Part shown: piece after piece, positions 7,400 to 16,300 of the stretch
Position numbering within the stretch: the stretch's first letter is position 1
Layout of the letters: each line of letters begins with the position of its first letter
DNA from: an uncultured Lachnospiraceae bacterium
Lineage (GTDB): Bacteria > Bacillota > Clostridia > Lachnospirales > Lachnospiraceae
Assembly (NCBI GenBank): GCA_947593655.1
Contig: CANQDS010000021.1
Coordinates: 1 to 33,270 of the forward strand
Direction: 5' to 3'
Length of the DNA: 33,270 bases
The notes under the pieces: generated by a model
The model's database searches: none
The model's input: the letters and a program-made list of their open reading frames with translations, nothing else
What the model was told of the DNA's origin: nothing
Translations under genes and position numbers: made by a program

Positions 7400-8638
7400 T
7401 TGGAGAGAAAAGTGGAGCTGCTGGTTCCGGCCGGCAGCCTGGAAGTATTAAAAGTAGCGGTTGTTTTCGGCGCGGACGCTGTTTATATCGGCGGCGGCGC
7501 CTTCGGGCTGCGCGCAAAGGCAAAGAATTTTTCGATGGAGGAAATGGCAGAAGGCATTGCTTTTGCGCACAGCCGCGGGGTAAAAGTCTATGTGGCGGTG
7601 AATATTTTTGCGCACAACCGCGATCTGGATCCGCTAAGGGCTTATTTAAAAGAACTGGGGGCGATGAAACCGGAGCCGCCGGATGCGCTGATCATATCCG
7701 ATCCGGGCGTTTTTCTGGCCGCAAAGGAGCTCTGTCCGGGAATCGGCATCCATATCAGCACCCAGGCGAACAATACGAATTACGAGACATTCCGTTTCTG
7801 GCACCAACTCGGCGCCTCGCGCGTCGTGACGGCGCGGGAGCTTTCGCTTCCGGAAATCCGGGAGATCCGGGAGAAGATCCCGGAGGATATGGAGATCGAG
7901 ACGTTTGTCCACGGGGCCATGTGCATTTCCTATTCGGGGCGGTGCCTTCTGTCCAATTATTTCACGGGGCGGGACGCCAATCAGGGGGAATGTACCCATC
8001 CGTGCCGCTGGAAATACGCGGTCGTGGAAGAGACGCGGCCGGGGATGTATCTGCCTGTTGAAGAGGACGAACGGGGGACGTATCTTTTTAATTCCAAGGA
8101 TCTGTGCATGATCGGGCATATTCCGGAGCTGATCGATGCGGGGATCGACAGCTTTAAGATCGAAGGGCGCATGAAAACGGCGCTTTACGCGGCGGTTGCG
8201 GCGCGCACCTACCGGAAAGCGATCGATGATTACCTTGAATCGCCCGAACGTTACCGGCAGAACATGACGTGGTACTTAGAACAGATCGCGGCCTGCACCT
8301 ACCGGCAGTTTACGACCGGCTTCTTTTTCGGGAAGCCGTCCGAGGAAGCGCAGATCTACGACAGCAGCACTTATGTGAAGGAATACACCTACCTGGGGCT
8401 CATCGAAGGGAAAAACGAACAGGGGCTTTACCGGCTCCGCCAGAAGAACAAGTTTTCCGTCGGGGAGACGATCGAGGTCATGAAGCCGTCCGGGGAGAAT
8501 CTGACGGTCGTTGTGCAGCGGATCTGCGATGAGGAGGGCGGCGGGATGGATGCCGCGCCGCACGCTGGACAGACGCTTTTTATCGATCTGGGGGCGCCGC
8601 TGGAAGAATTTGACATTCTCAGGCGGAAAGAGAATTAA
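7400..8638 (+). CDS. trhP: U32 family protein, probable tRNA U34 hydroxylase TrhP
   Basis: Encodes 412 residues. The opening KVELLVPAGSLEVLKVAVVFGADAVYIGG and the cysteine motifs HGAMCISYSGRCLLS (C175, C182) and ECTHPCRW (C198, C202) are those of the U32 'peptidase' family. The family name is historical: TrhP/YegQ-type members carry out prephenate-dependent hydroxylation of wobble uridine in tRNA. The four cysteines are candidates for a Fe-S cluster. The start is TTG at 7400 with GGAGGGAT 5 nt upstream, overlapping the trmR stop. Only one U32 gene is visible here, whereas Bacillus has two. Confidence 0.87.
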   Translation: MERKVELLVPAGSLEVLKVAVVFGADAVYIGGGAFGLRAKAKNFSMEEMAEGIAFAHSRGVKVYVAVNIFAHNRDLDPLRAYLKELGAMKPEPPDALIISDPGVFLAAKELCPGIGIHISTQANNTNYETFRFWHQLGASRVVTARELSLPEIREIREKIPEDMEIETFVHGAMCISYSGRCLLSNYFTGRDANQGECTHPCRWKYAVVEETRPGMYLPVEEDERGTYLFNSKDLCMIGHIPELIDAGIDSFKIEGRMKTALYAAVAARTYRKAIDDYLESPERYRQNMTWYLEQIAACTYRQFTTGFFFGKPSEEAQIYDSSTYVKEYTYLGLIEGKNEQGLYRLRQKNKFSVGETIEVMKPSGENLTVVVQRICDEEGGGMDAAPHAGQTLFIDLGAPLEEFDILRRKEN

Positions 8639-8644
8639 AAACAC

Positions 8645-8673
8645 TTGTGCAAAGCGGTTCTTTTTACTATAAT
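8645..8673 (+). promoter_or_regulatory. Promoter of the chemosensory/phosphorelay locus
   Basis: TTGTGC (8645-8650) and a perfect TATAAT (8668-8673) are spaced 17 nt. They lie about 40 bases before the first kinase ATG and directly after trhP. Confidence 0.8.
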
Positions 8674-8713
8674 GGAATTAATTTGGATAACTATGCAATT
8701 GGAGAGATAGAAA

Positions 8714-10192
8714 ATGATTTTGGATGAAGACAGCCGGAACGAGATCTTTCAGGTTTCCATTCATCGTGCGCATGAACTGGCGCTCGTTTTTGACGAAACC
8801 GGATTGATCGTGTATGCGAACCAGACGGCGGAGGATAAGCTGGAATACGGTCTGGATATGTTAAGCAGCTACATATGGGAAGTGTTCCCCAGTGTATTTT
8901 CCAAGACAGGGGACGGATTCGCTTCCGAATGCGATTTCGACGGGACGGATCGCCAGCTGGACGCCTACCGGAAGAACCGCACCTGTTTTCCGGTCAATGC
9001 GCGCCTGCTGAAAGGAACCGGCGTGGTTCCGTTCTACTGCTGCATGGCGTTTGACGCGTCCGAGAGCAATATGCTCTGGAAGCAGGTCACGCAGATGAAA
9101 CAGGAAGTGGGAAGCGCCGACCAGATGAAGTCGGAATTTGTGGCGAGCGTGACGCACGAGCTGCGGACTCCGGTCAACGGAATCTTAGGGAACGCGCGGG
9201 AACTGGCGGGGCTTGAGAATGATCCGGAGAAATCCCGGCTGCTTTCGCTGATCCAGCGCGGCTGCGCGGACATGAACGCCATCATTAACAATATCTTAGA
9301 TTTTTCCAAGCTGGAATCCGGCAAGTTTCTGCTGGAGAAGCGCAGCTTTGATTTCCGGAGCATGATGGATTATGTGGCTTCGAACCACAGGAACAAGATC
9401 ACGGAGAAGGGGCTGGAGTTTACCATGACGATCTCCCCGGAGATCCCGGAATCCGTGATCGGAGATGAGCTGCGGATCGTGCAGATCTTAAACAATCTGC
9501 TTTCCAATGCATGTAAATTTACTTCGGTCGGGGGCATTATCCTGGAAGTTGTAAAGACCGCGCAGATCGGGGATCGGATCGAGCTGTTTTTCCTCGTGAT
9601 CGACACGGGGATCGGAATCGATAAGGCGGATCAGGATAAGCTCTTCCGCAGTTTTACCCAGGTGGACGCTTCCATTTCGCGCCGCTACGGCGGAACCGGG
9701 CTGGGGCTTAATATCAGCAAGCAGCTCGTGGAGATGATGGACGGCAATATCCACGTCGAGAGCGAGAAAGGGAAAGGGAGCATGTTTTCCTTCCACATCT
9801 GGGTGGAAGTGCCGGACGACCTCATAAAGGAAGCGCCGGCGAAGGCGGAGATCCCGAAGACCGCTCCGGTTCCGGAGGATGCGCACCCGCTGATCCAGAG
9901 CCTTTTGGATGTCAAGGACAACAGCAGGATCTGGGAATACGGCAGCGAGGAGAATCTGGAAGAGATCAATAAGAGCATGTCGAAGCTGATCCTCTGCGTG
10001 GAGATGGAGAACTGGGAGAAAGCGGAGACGTTTGCCAATACCATAAAGCAGCTGACGGAAGAGGCACCGCATGAGATCAAGAGCGCCGCGCTCCGTCTGA
10101 AGATGGCAGTACAGAAAGCGGATTATGATAAGGCGTCGGAAGCCCACCGGCGGATGCAGGAACTGACGAAGCCGGAAGAGAAAGGAAAATAA
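8714..10192 (+). CDS. Cytoplasmic PAS-domain histidine kinase with C-terminal helical domain
   Basis: Encodes 492 residues with no membrane segment. An N-terminal PAS-like sensor (about 10-120) is followed by a HisKA domain with phospho-His148 in VTHELRTPVNGI. The ATPase domain has N-box NNLLSNACKFT, G1 DTGIGI and G2 GGTGLGLNIS. The last ~120 residues form a helical segment. Its FANTIKQL ... KADYDKA pattern resembles an Hpt domain, but the phospho-His position reads Asn442. There is no receiver, so phosphate probably goes to a separate regulator; the REC-HD-GYP protein encoded next is the obvious candidate. It is the first gene of the locus, with GGAGAGATAG before the ATG. Confidence 0.88.
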   Translation: MILDEDSRNEIFQVSIHRAHELALVFDETGLIVYANQTAEDKLEYGLDMLSSYIWEVFPSVFSKTGDGFASECDFDGTDRQLDAYRKNRTCFPVNARLLKGTGVVPFYCCMAFDASESNMLWKQVTQMKQEVGSADQMKSEFVASVTHELRTPVNGILGNARELAGLENDPEKSRLLSLIQRGCADMNAIINNILDFSKLESGKFLLEKRSFDFRSMMDYVASNHRNKITEKGLEFTMTISPEIPESVIGDELRIVQILNNLLSNACKFTSVGGIILEVVKTAQIGDRIELFFLVIDTGIGIDKADQDKLFRSFTQVDASISRRYGGTGLGLNISKQLVEMMDGNIHVESEKGKGSMFSFHIWVEVPDDLIKEAPAKAEIPKTAPVPEDAHPLIQSLLDVKDNSRIWEYGSEENLEEINKSMSKLILCVEMENWEKAETFANTIKQLTEEAPHEIKSAALRLKMAVQKADYDKASEAHRRMQELTKPEEKGK

Positions 10193-10239
10193 AATAACCG
10201 GAAGTCCGTACAGGGCAAAAGACGGCGCAAGGAGGAATT

Positions 10240-11307
10240 ATGCCACAGGAAATGCAGGAAGTACCGCGGATTCTGATCGCAGATGATGTGGAGACGAATC
10301 GTTTCGTACTGAAAAATATCATATCGGATATGGGCTACCAGCCGATCTTAACGGAGAACGGGGAACAGGCGCTTCGGATCGTCAAGCGGTATCATTTATC
10401 GCTGATCATTCTGGATATTGCGATGCCGGTCATGGACGGTTATGAATTCTGCCGGCTGATCAAAGAGGATCCGACCACGAGGCAGATCCCGATCATCTTT
10501 ATTTCCGCCTTCGACGATCCTTCCGATGTCGTGAAGGGCTTCGAGCTGGGCGGCGAGGATTACATCACCAAGCCGTTTATCCCGGAAGTGGTCAAGGCCA
10601 GGGTGTCGCTGCACTTGAAGCTGGCCGAGACGAGCAAGAAGATGCAGGAGATGAACCGGAAATTACAGGTTTCCGTTACGGAACAGCTGCGTCAGGTGGA
10701 GCGGGAGAAAAAGAACGTGCTCTATGCGCTGATCCGCGTCGCGCGGGAGAATGCGCGCTACGACGAGGAGCATATGGAGCGGCTCAGCAGAAACTGCCGG
10801 ATCTTAGCGGAAGCGATGCAGCTTTCCCCGAAATATGACGCGCTGATCTCGGACAGTTATATCGATACCATCGAACTGGCGGCGCCGTTGTGCGATTTGG
10901 GGAATGTCGCGATCCCGACCGAGATCCTTCAGAAGAAGGAGAAGCTGACGCCGGAGGAACAGGCGAAGATGCGTACGCATACTTCGGTCGGCGCGCGGAT
11001 CCTGCGCGATATCGAAGATGCGGGAGATTACAACAGCTTTGTCCGCATGTCGCGCGACATCGCCCATTACCATCACGAGAACTGGGACGGAACCGGCTAT
11101 CCGAAAGGACTGAAAGGCGAGGAGATCCCGCTGTCCGCACAGATCGTTGCGGTTGTAGGCGCGTACTGCGCGCTCACGGAGGTGCGCAGCTACCGGAGGC
11201 AGTACAGCCGGGAAGAGGCGTTTGAGATCATGGAACAGGATGCGGGGAAGAAGTTCCATCCGGATATTTTTCAGATCCTTCGGAAAATCAACCGTCAGCT
11301 TTGCTGA
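10240..11307 (+). CDS. Response regulator with HD-GYP-type output domain
   Basis: Encodes 355 residues. An N-terminal receiver (about 10-130, phospho-Asp in ILDIAMPVMDGYEF) is linked by a coiled segment (130-170) to an HD-GYP domain. The GYP signature HHENWDGTGYP (278-288) and the metal-ligand region MRTHTSVGARIL (His247) are intact. The HD dyad, however, reads Cys218-Asp219 in LCDLGNVAIP. HD-GYP proteins hydrolyse c-di-GMP (or cGAMP) with a metal centre held by the HD residues, so activity may be lost or altered here. It probably receives phosphate from the kinase just upstream. The start is ATG 10240 behind AAGGAGGAATT. Confidence 0.88.
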   Translation: MPQEMQEVPRILIADDVETNRFVLKNIISDMGYQPILTENGEQALRIVKRYHLSLIILDIAMPVMDGYEFCRLIKEDPTTRQIPIIFISAFDDPSDVVKGFELGGEDYITKPFIPEVVKARVSLHLKLAETSKKMQEMNRKLQVSVTEQLRQVEREKKNVLYALIRVARENARYDEEHMERLSRNCRILAEAMQLSPKYDALISDSYIDTIELAAPLCDLGNVAIPTEILQKKEKLTPEEQAKMRTHTSVGARILRDIEDAGDYNSFVRMSRDIAHYHHENWDGTGYPKGLKGEEIPLSAQIVAVVGAYCALTEVRSYRRQYSREEAFEIMEQDAGKKFHPDIFQILRKINRQLC

Positions 11308-11330
11308 GACGGCGGAAGCAGGGGATTGTT

Positions 11331-12161
11331 ATGACAGGAATGACAATGACAGACAACGAGTTTTTCCGGATCTATACCTTTTTAAAGAACCGTTACGGGA
11401 TCAATATGGACAAGAAGAAAGAAATCGTAAGCGGAAGACTCGAGAATTATGTACGCGCGGGAGGCTGGCAGAATTATACCGAATATATGAACGCCGTGGA
11501 GAGCGATATCACCGGCGCTTTAGAGAAGAAGCTGGTCAGCCTGCTTTCAACGAACCATACTTTTTTCATGCGGGAATTCGAGCACTTTGATTTCCTGCGG
11601 CAGGAAGTGCTCCCGAAGCTCAAGCAGCAGGAGGCGCGGCGGAAGGATCTAAGCATCTGGTGCGGCGCGGCCTCTACCGGCGAGGAACCTTATATGCTGG
11701 CGATGCTTTTAATGGACTTTTTCGGGCTGGAGCATGACGCGTGGGATACCACGATCCTGGCCACGGATATTTCCGTGGAAGTGTTAAAACAGGCGACGGC
11801 GGGAATCTACAGCGAAGAGCGGATCGAAACGCTCCCGGATAACTGGAAGCGGCGGTATTTCCGCAAACTTCCGGGCGGGGACAGCTATCAGGTCTGCCGG
11901 GAGATTCGCGACGAAGTGCTGTTCCGCCAGTTTAACCTGATGGAACCGTTTCCGTTCCGGAGGAAGATGCATGTCGTGTTTCTGCGGAATGTCATGATCT
12001 ACTTTGACAAGAAGACGAAACAGGAACTGGTTCAGAAGGTTTATGATTTTATGAATCCGGGAGGATATTTATTTATCGGAAGAACAGAGACGATCGACCG
12101 GAGCGTGACGCCCTTTGAAATGGTCCAGCCGTCCATCTTCCGGAAGAAGGAAGGAATTTGA
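11331..12161 (+). CDS. cheR: Chemotaxis protein methyltransferase CheR
   Basis: Encodes 276 residues. The N-terminal all-helical CheR domain has TNHTFFMREFEHF, and the SAM-binding domain has IWCGAASTGEEPYMLA, followed by FRQFNLME and FLRNVMIYFD. The enzyme methylates glutamates on the transducer using SAM, for adaptation. The frame extends upstream to TTG 11301, which would overlap the previous gene. ATG 11331, with GGGG 6-9 nt upstream, gives a more usual N-terminus. It is followed 5 bases later by cheB, its adaptation partner. Confidence 0.94.
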   Translation: MTGMTMTDNEFFRIYTFLKNRYGINMDKKKEIVSGRLENYVRAGGWQNYTEYMNAVESDITGALEKKLVSLLSTNHTFFMREFEHFDFLRQEVLPKLKQQEARRKDLSIWCGAASTGEEPYMLAMLLMDFFGLEHDAWDTTILATDISVEVLKQATAGIYSEERIETLPDNWKRRYFRKLPGGDSYQVCREIRDEVLFRQFNLMEPFPFRRKMHVVFLRNVMIYFDKKTKQELVQKVYDFMNPGGYLFIGRTETIDRSVTPFEMVQPSIFRKKEGI

Positions 12162-12166
12162 CCGTT

Positions 12167-13195
12167 ATGCATCGGATACGAGTTTTGATAGTGGAAGATT
12201 CCCTGGTGTTTCGGGAGCTTCTGGTGCAGAATCTGAACAGGGATCCGGAGATCGAGGTGGTGGCGACTGCGCGGGATCCGTATGAAGCAAGGGATGCGAT
12301 CATCAAGTACAAGCCGGATGTGATGACTCTGGATATCGAACTTCCGCGGATGAGCGGACTGGAATTCCTGCGGAAGCTGATGCCGCAGTACCCGATGCCC
12401 GTCGTCATGATCAGCGCCTTAAGCACCAAAGTATTTGATGCGTTGAGTTCGGGAGCCGTGGATTTTGTCGCAAAACCGCTTGTGACGGACCGGAGCCGGC
12501 TGGCGGAATTTATCAGCACCGAGCTTCCGAACAAGATCAAAACGGCGTCGGTCGCAAGGCTCGGGAATGTCAGGCGGCGCGCGGAAGATGTGAAGATGTC
12601 CCCGGTTTTGAAAGGCGGGAAGAAGACGATCATAGCGATCGGCGCCTCTACCGGCGGAACCGAGGCGATCGCGGCGCTGGCGCAGGAATTCGGTCCGGAT
12701 GTTCCGGGAATCGTGGTGGTGCAGCACATGCCCGCCGGTTTTACGAAAATGTATGCGGAGCGCCTGAATGAGAAATGCCGCGTGACGGTGAAGGAAGCGG
12801 TAAGCGGAGATACGGTTCTGCCCGGCCGGATGCTGATCGCGCCGGGCGGCGAGGAGCACATGGAGCTTGTGATGACGGGCGGGGAATATCAGGTAAGATG
12901 CCGGAAAGCCCCCAAAGTCAACGGGCACTGTCCGTCCGTGGACGTTTTGTTTGATTCGGTCGCCCGGACGGCCGGGAAGAATGCGTTAGGCATTATCTTA
13001 ACCGGAATGGGAGGCGACGGGGCGAAGGGGCTTCTTGCCATGAGACAGGCCGGAGCGCGGACGATCGGACAGGACGAATCGAGCTGCGTTGTATACGGCA
13101 TGCCGAAGGTGGCCTATGAGCTTGGAGCGGTGGAATACCAGGAAAAGCTTTCGGATATTGTAAGGAAAACATATGCGTTATTAAATATGATGTAA
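12167..13195 (+). CDS. cheB: Protein-glutamate methylesterase CheB
   Basis: Encodes 342 residues. A receiver with phospho-Asp56 (LDIELPRMSG) is followed by the methylesterase domain. The Ser-His-Asp triad is visible as GASTGGTEA (Ser161), VVQHMPAGFT and the Asp in GMGGDGAKG. CheB removes methyl groups from, and can deamidate, transducer receptors when phosphorylated by CheA. A TTG at 12158 is in frame but sits only 2 nt from the AAGGA ribosome site and overlaps the cheR stop, so ATG 12167 is preferred. Confidence 0.95.
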   Translation: MHRIRVLIVEDSLVFRELLVQNLNRDPEIEVVATARDPYEARDAIIKYKPDVMTLDIELPRMSGLEFLRKLMPQYPMPVVMISALSTKVFDALSSGAVDFVAKPLVTDRSRLAEFISTELPNKIKTASVARLGNVRRRAEDVKMSPVLKGGKKTIIAIGASTGGTEAIAALAQEFGPDVPGIVVVQHMPAGFTKMYAERLNEKCRVTVKEAVSGDTVLPGRMLIAPGGEEHMELVMTGGEYQVRCRKAPKVNGHCPSVDVLFDSVARTAGKNALGIILTGMGGDGAKGLLAMRQAGARTIGQDESSCVVYGMPKVAYELGAVEYQEKLSDIVRKTYALLNMM

Positions 13196-13207
13196 GGAGA
13201 TCAGAGT

Positions 13208-13600
13208 ATGAGAATCTTATTGGCGGAGGACGATTACGTAACAAGAAAATTTATGACCAACTTTCTTTCCAAGTACGGGGAATGCGACGTGACGGTGGAC
13301 GGAATGGAGGCCGTGGATGCGTTTATGATGGCGTTGGAAGACGGGGAGCCTTATGATCTGGTCTGCCTGGACGTGATGATGCCGGTCATGGACGGCTATC
13401 AGGCGCTGGTCGGGATCCGCAACCTGGAGAAGGATTACAACATCCAGGAGCAGGATGCGGCGAAAGTCATCATGACGACGGCGCTCAACGATGAGAAGAA
13501 TGTAAAGATGGCGTTTGACCTCGGATGCACGATCTATTCCGGAAAGCCGATCGACAAGGAGCGGTTTGAGCAGGCGCTGAAGAAATTAAAATTAGTATAG
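13208..13600 (+). CDS. Single-domain CheY-like response regulator
   Basis: Encodes 130 residues, only a receiver domain. The acidic pair is in LLAEDD, the phospho-Asp is residue 55 in LDVMMPVMDG, the switch Thr is in MTTALND and the Lys in SGKPIDK. It lies between cheB and cheA, so it is the likely soluble phosphate acceptor of CheA. Whether it binds a flagellar motor, a pilus motor or another partner cannot be read from sequence, and no flagellar genes are nearby. AAGGAG lies before ATG 13208. Confidence 0.9.
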   Translation: MRILLAEDDYVTRKFMTNFLSKYGECDVTVDGMEAVDAFMMALEDGEPYDLVCLDVMMPVMDGYQALVGIRNLEKDYNIQEQDAAKVIMTTALNDEKNVKMAFDLGCTIYSGKPIDKERFEQALKKLKLV

Positions 13601-13613
13601 AAAGGAGCGCACA

Positions 13614-15761
13614 ATGGCAGAAGATTATATCACTGGAGATATGCTGGACGTCTATTTGTACGAGAACCAGCAGCTGCTGGAAAATCTGCAGGAGATTGTG
13701 CTCGACCAGAAAGACGCGGAGTGCTTTGATGAAGACAGCATCAATGAGATTTTCCGTACCATGCATACGATCAAAGGCTCGTCCGGGATCATGATGTTTG
13801 ACGAGATCACGGCAGTCGCGCATAAGCTGGAGGACGTATTCTTTTTCTTAAGGGAATCCCATCCGGACAATGTTCCGCATCTGGAACTGGTGGAATATGT
13901 GCTCCGGGTTGCAGATTTTATCACGGGCGAAATGGATAAGCTCTCGGACGGGGAAGCCGCCGACGGCGACGGATCCGAGCTTCTGGCGGAACTGGATCAG
14001 TTTTTAACGAAGATCAAGGGGCCGGCCGATCCGAAAGAGAAGAAAGCTCCCGCGAAGGAGAACGTGCATGTGGAACCCACGCAGTTTTACATAGCGCCGG
14101 CGGCCGCCCATGAAGAGCATTATTTTAAGATCTACCTGACGTATTCGCCGGGGATCCAGATGGCGAACATGCACGCCTACAAGACGGTCTACGCCTTAAA
14201 GGAGATCGCGGAGGATATGATGTATTCCCCGGAGGATATCTTAACGAACGAGGACAGCGGCAATGAGATCCTCGAGAACGGTTTTAAGATCCTTCTTAAG
14301 ACACAGTCCTCTGAAGAGAAGCTGCACGAAATCGTGCGGCCGGGGTATGAACTGGAGAAAGTGGATATCTACGCCTGCAGCGAAAAGGATTACCTGCAGG
14401 GCTTTGACAGCATCGGTTCGGAGATCCGCATCGATCTGGACGCCAGCGTAGAGGAGATCGAAGACCGCGCCAAGCAGAAACAGGCGGGCAGCAGACCGCC
14501 GGCAAAACCGCCGGCACCGGGCGATTTCGTTATTGCCTCCAAGGAACCGGGGCGGCCGAAGAAGCTGGCGAAAGACAAGCCGAAGAAATCCGAGAAAGCG
14601 GCGTTTATCAGCGTGGACATCGGAAAGATGGATCTTCTGATGGATCTGATCGGGGAACTGGTCATCTCCCAGTCGGTCGTGCTGCAGAACCCGGATTTAA
14701 AAGTGCCGGGGCTAAACCTCGATAACTTCCACAAGGCCGCGGGGCAGATGAGCAAGATCTCGACGGATCTGCAGAACGTGATCATGAGTATGCGCATGGT
14801 TCCGCTGACGAATACGTTCCAGAAGATGAACCGGATCGTGTTCGACGTTTCCCGCAAGCTCGGCAAGGAGATCGAGTTTGAGATGGTCGGGGAGCATACG
14901 GAGGTGGATAAGAACATCATCGAGCACATCTCCGATCCGCTCATGCATCTGGTGCGGAACGCGGTTGACCACGGGATCGAAAGCAAGGAAGAGCGGCTGG
15001 CCAGCGGCAAGACCGAGAAAGGCAAAGTCACGCTTTCCGCGCGGACGGAATCCGGCAAGGTCTGGATCGGCGTACAGGATAACGGCAAGGGGCTGGACCG
15101 CGAGAAGATTTTGGCCAAGGCAAGGAAGCAGGGGCTTTTGGAGCCGGGCAAGCCGGAAAGCGCCTACAGCGATAAAGAAGTGTACCAGTTTATCACGCTG
15201 CCGGGCTTTTCCACCAACGAGCAGGTCACGGAGTATTCCGGCCGGGGCGTCGGCATGGACGTTGTGGTTTCCAACATTCAGGCGATCGGCGGAACGCTCG
15301 AGATCGAGAGCACGCCGGGACAGGGCAGCCTGATGAATTTAAAGATCCCGCTGACGCTCGCCATTATCGACGGCATCGTGATGGAAGTCGGCGCTTCTTC
15401 CTTTGTTATCGAAACCGGCGTGGTCAAGGAGTTTGTCAGCGTGACGGAGAAGAAGATGATCCATGAGCCGAACGGAGAAGAATCCGTGATGATCCGCGGC
15501 GAATGTTATCCGGTCCTGCGTCTGGGGCGCTGGTATCATCTGCGGAATTACAACGCCAAAGTGGAAGACGGCATGATGGTCATCATCGAAGTGGAAAAGA
15601 AATCGCTCTGCCTGTTCGTAGACAGGCTGATCGGAAAACAGGAAATTGTTGTAAAACCGATTCCGGATTATGTGAAGAAAGTAAAAGGACTGTCCGGATG
15701 CACCCAGCTCGGGGACGGAAGCATCGCCCTGATTTTGGATGCGGCGGGGCTGATCGAGTGA
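13614..15761 (+). CDS. cheA: Chemotaxis histidine kinase CheA
   Basis: Encodes 715 residues with the standard domain order. An Hpt (P1) domain has phospho-His51 in MHTIKGSSG. A P2-type regulator-binding domain (about 160-260) contains MANMHAYKTVYALKEI, followed by a Pro/Lys-rich linker. The P3 dimerisation helices begin near KMDLLMDLIGELVISQS. The P4 ATPase has LVRNAVDHGIES, DNGKGLD and GRGVGMD, and a CheW-like P5 domain forms the C-terminus. It autophosphorylates under transducer control and passes phosphate to the CheY-like protein and CheB. AAAGGAG lies 6-8 nt before the ATG. Confidence 0.96.
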   Translation: MAEDYITGDMLDVYLYENQQLLENLQEIVLDQKDAECFDEDSINEIFRTMHTIKGSSGIMMFDEITAVAHKLEDVFFFLRESHPDNVPHLELVEYVLRVADFITGEMDKLSDGEAADGDGSELLAELDQFLTKIKGPADPKEKKAPAKENVHVEPTQFYIAPAAAHEEHYFKIYLTYSPGIQMANMHAYKTVYALKEIAEDMMYSPEDILTNEDSGNEILENGFKILLKTQSSEEKLHEIVRPGYELEKVDIYACSEKDYLQGFDSIGSEIRIDLDASVEEIEDRAKQKQAGSRPPAKPPAPGDFVIASKEPGRPKKLAKDKPKKSEKAAFISVDIGKMDLLMDLIGELVISQSVVLQNPDLKVPGLNLDNFHKAAGQMSKISTDLQNVIMSMRMVPLTNTFQKMNRIVFDVSRKLGKEIEFEMVGEHTEVDKNIIEHISDPLMHLVRNAVDHGIESKEERLASGKTEKGKVTLSARTESGKVWIGVQDNGKGLDREKILAKARKQGLLEPGKPESAYSDKEVYQFITLPGFSTNEQVTEYSGRGVGMDVVVSNIQAIGGTLEIESTPGQGSLMNLKIPLTLAIIDGIVMEVGASSFVIETGVVKEFVSVTEKKMIHEPNGEESVMIRGECYPVLRLGRWYHLRNYNAKVEDGMMVIIEVEKKSLCLFVDRLIGKQEIVVKPIPDYVKKVKGLSGCTQLGDGSIALILDAAGLIE

Positions 15762-15792
15762 ATCGGCGGATAAACGAAGAAAGGAAAGGACT

Positions 15793-16296
15793 ATGAGTGA
15801 GTTTGACACGCAAAAGGGCAAATACGTGACATTCCAGTCCGGAAATGAATTTTTCGGATTGAAAATACAGTACGTCAACGAGATCATCGTTTTTCAGGAG
15901 ATCACGGAGATCCCGGAGAGCGAGGATTACATCAAGGGCTTGATCAATCTGCGCGGAAAGATCATACCGGTCATCGATGTGCGGATCCGGTTTAAACAGG
16001 AGCCGTTCGAGTACAATGACAGGACCTGTATCATCGTCATCAATGTCAACAATCTGGTCGTCGGGCTGATCGTGGAAAAGATCGCGGAAGTGGTGGAGAT
16101 CCAGGAACAGAACATCCTGCCGTCTCCGTCGATCGCCAGAGGGGACAAAGTTCAGAATAAATATGTTTATGCCATCGGAAAAGTCGGGGACGAGGTAAAG
16201 CTGCTGCTGGATCCGGAACGGCTGTTGAACGATGAGGATTTATCTTTGATTGAGCAGGCGAATGAGGGGAATCTGCTGGAAGGAGAAGGAGAATAA
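15793..16296 (+). CDS. cheW: Chemotaxis coupling protein CheW
   Basis: Encodes 167 residues, one CheW SH3-like domain ([21 protein letters not shown], then [16 protein letters not shown] and the [12 protein letters not shown] strand). It links the transducer signalling tip to the P5 domain of CheA. It lies between cheA and the transducer gene, which begins only 4 bases after its stop codon. AAAGGAAAGGACT precedes the ATG. Confidence 0.95.
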   Translation: MSEFDTQKGKYVTFQSGNEFFGLKIQYVNEIIVFQEITEIPESEDYIKGLINLRGKIIPVIDVRIRFKQEPFEYNDRTCIIVINVNNLVVGLIVEKIAEVVEIQEQNILPSPSIARGDKVQNKYVYAIGKVGDEVKLLLDPERLLNDEDLSLIEQANEGNLLEGEGE

Positions 16297-16300
16297 CGTC

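Noticed and set aside
12073-12861. 262-residue minus-strand frame across cheB
   Set aside because: It is Ser/Arg-rich low-information sequence opposite an intact cheB, with no family pattern.
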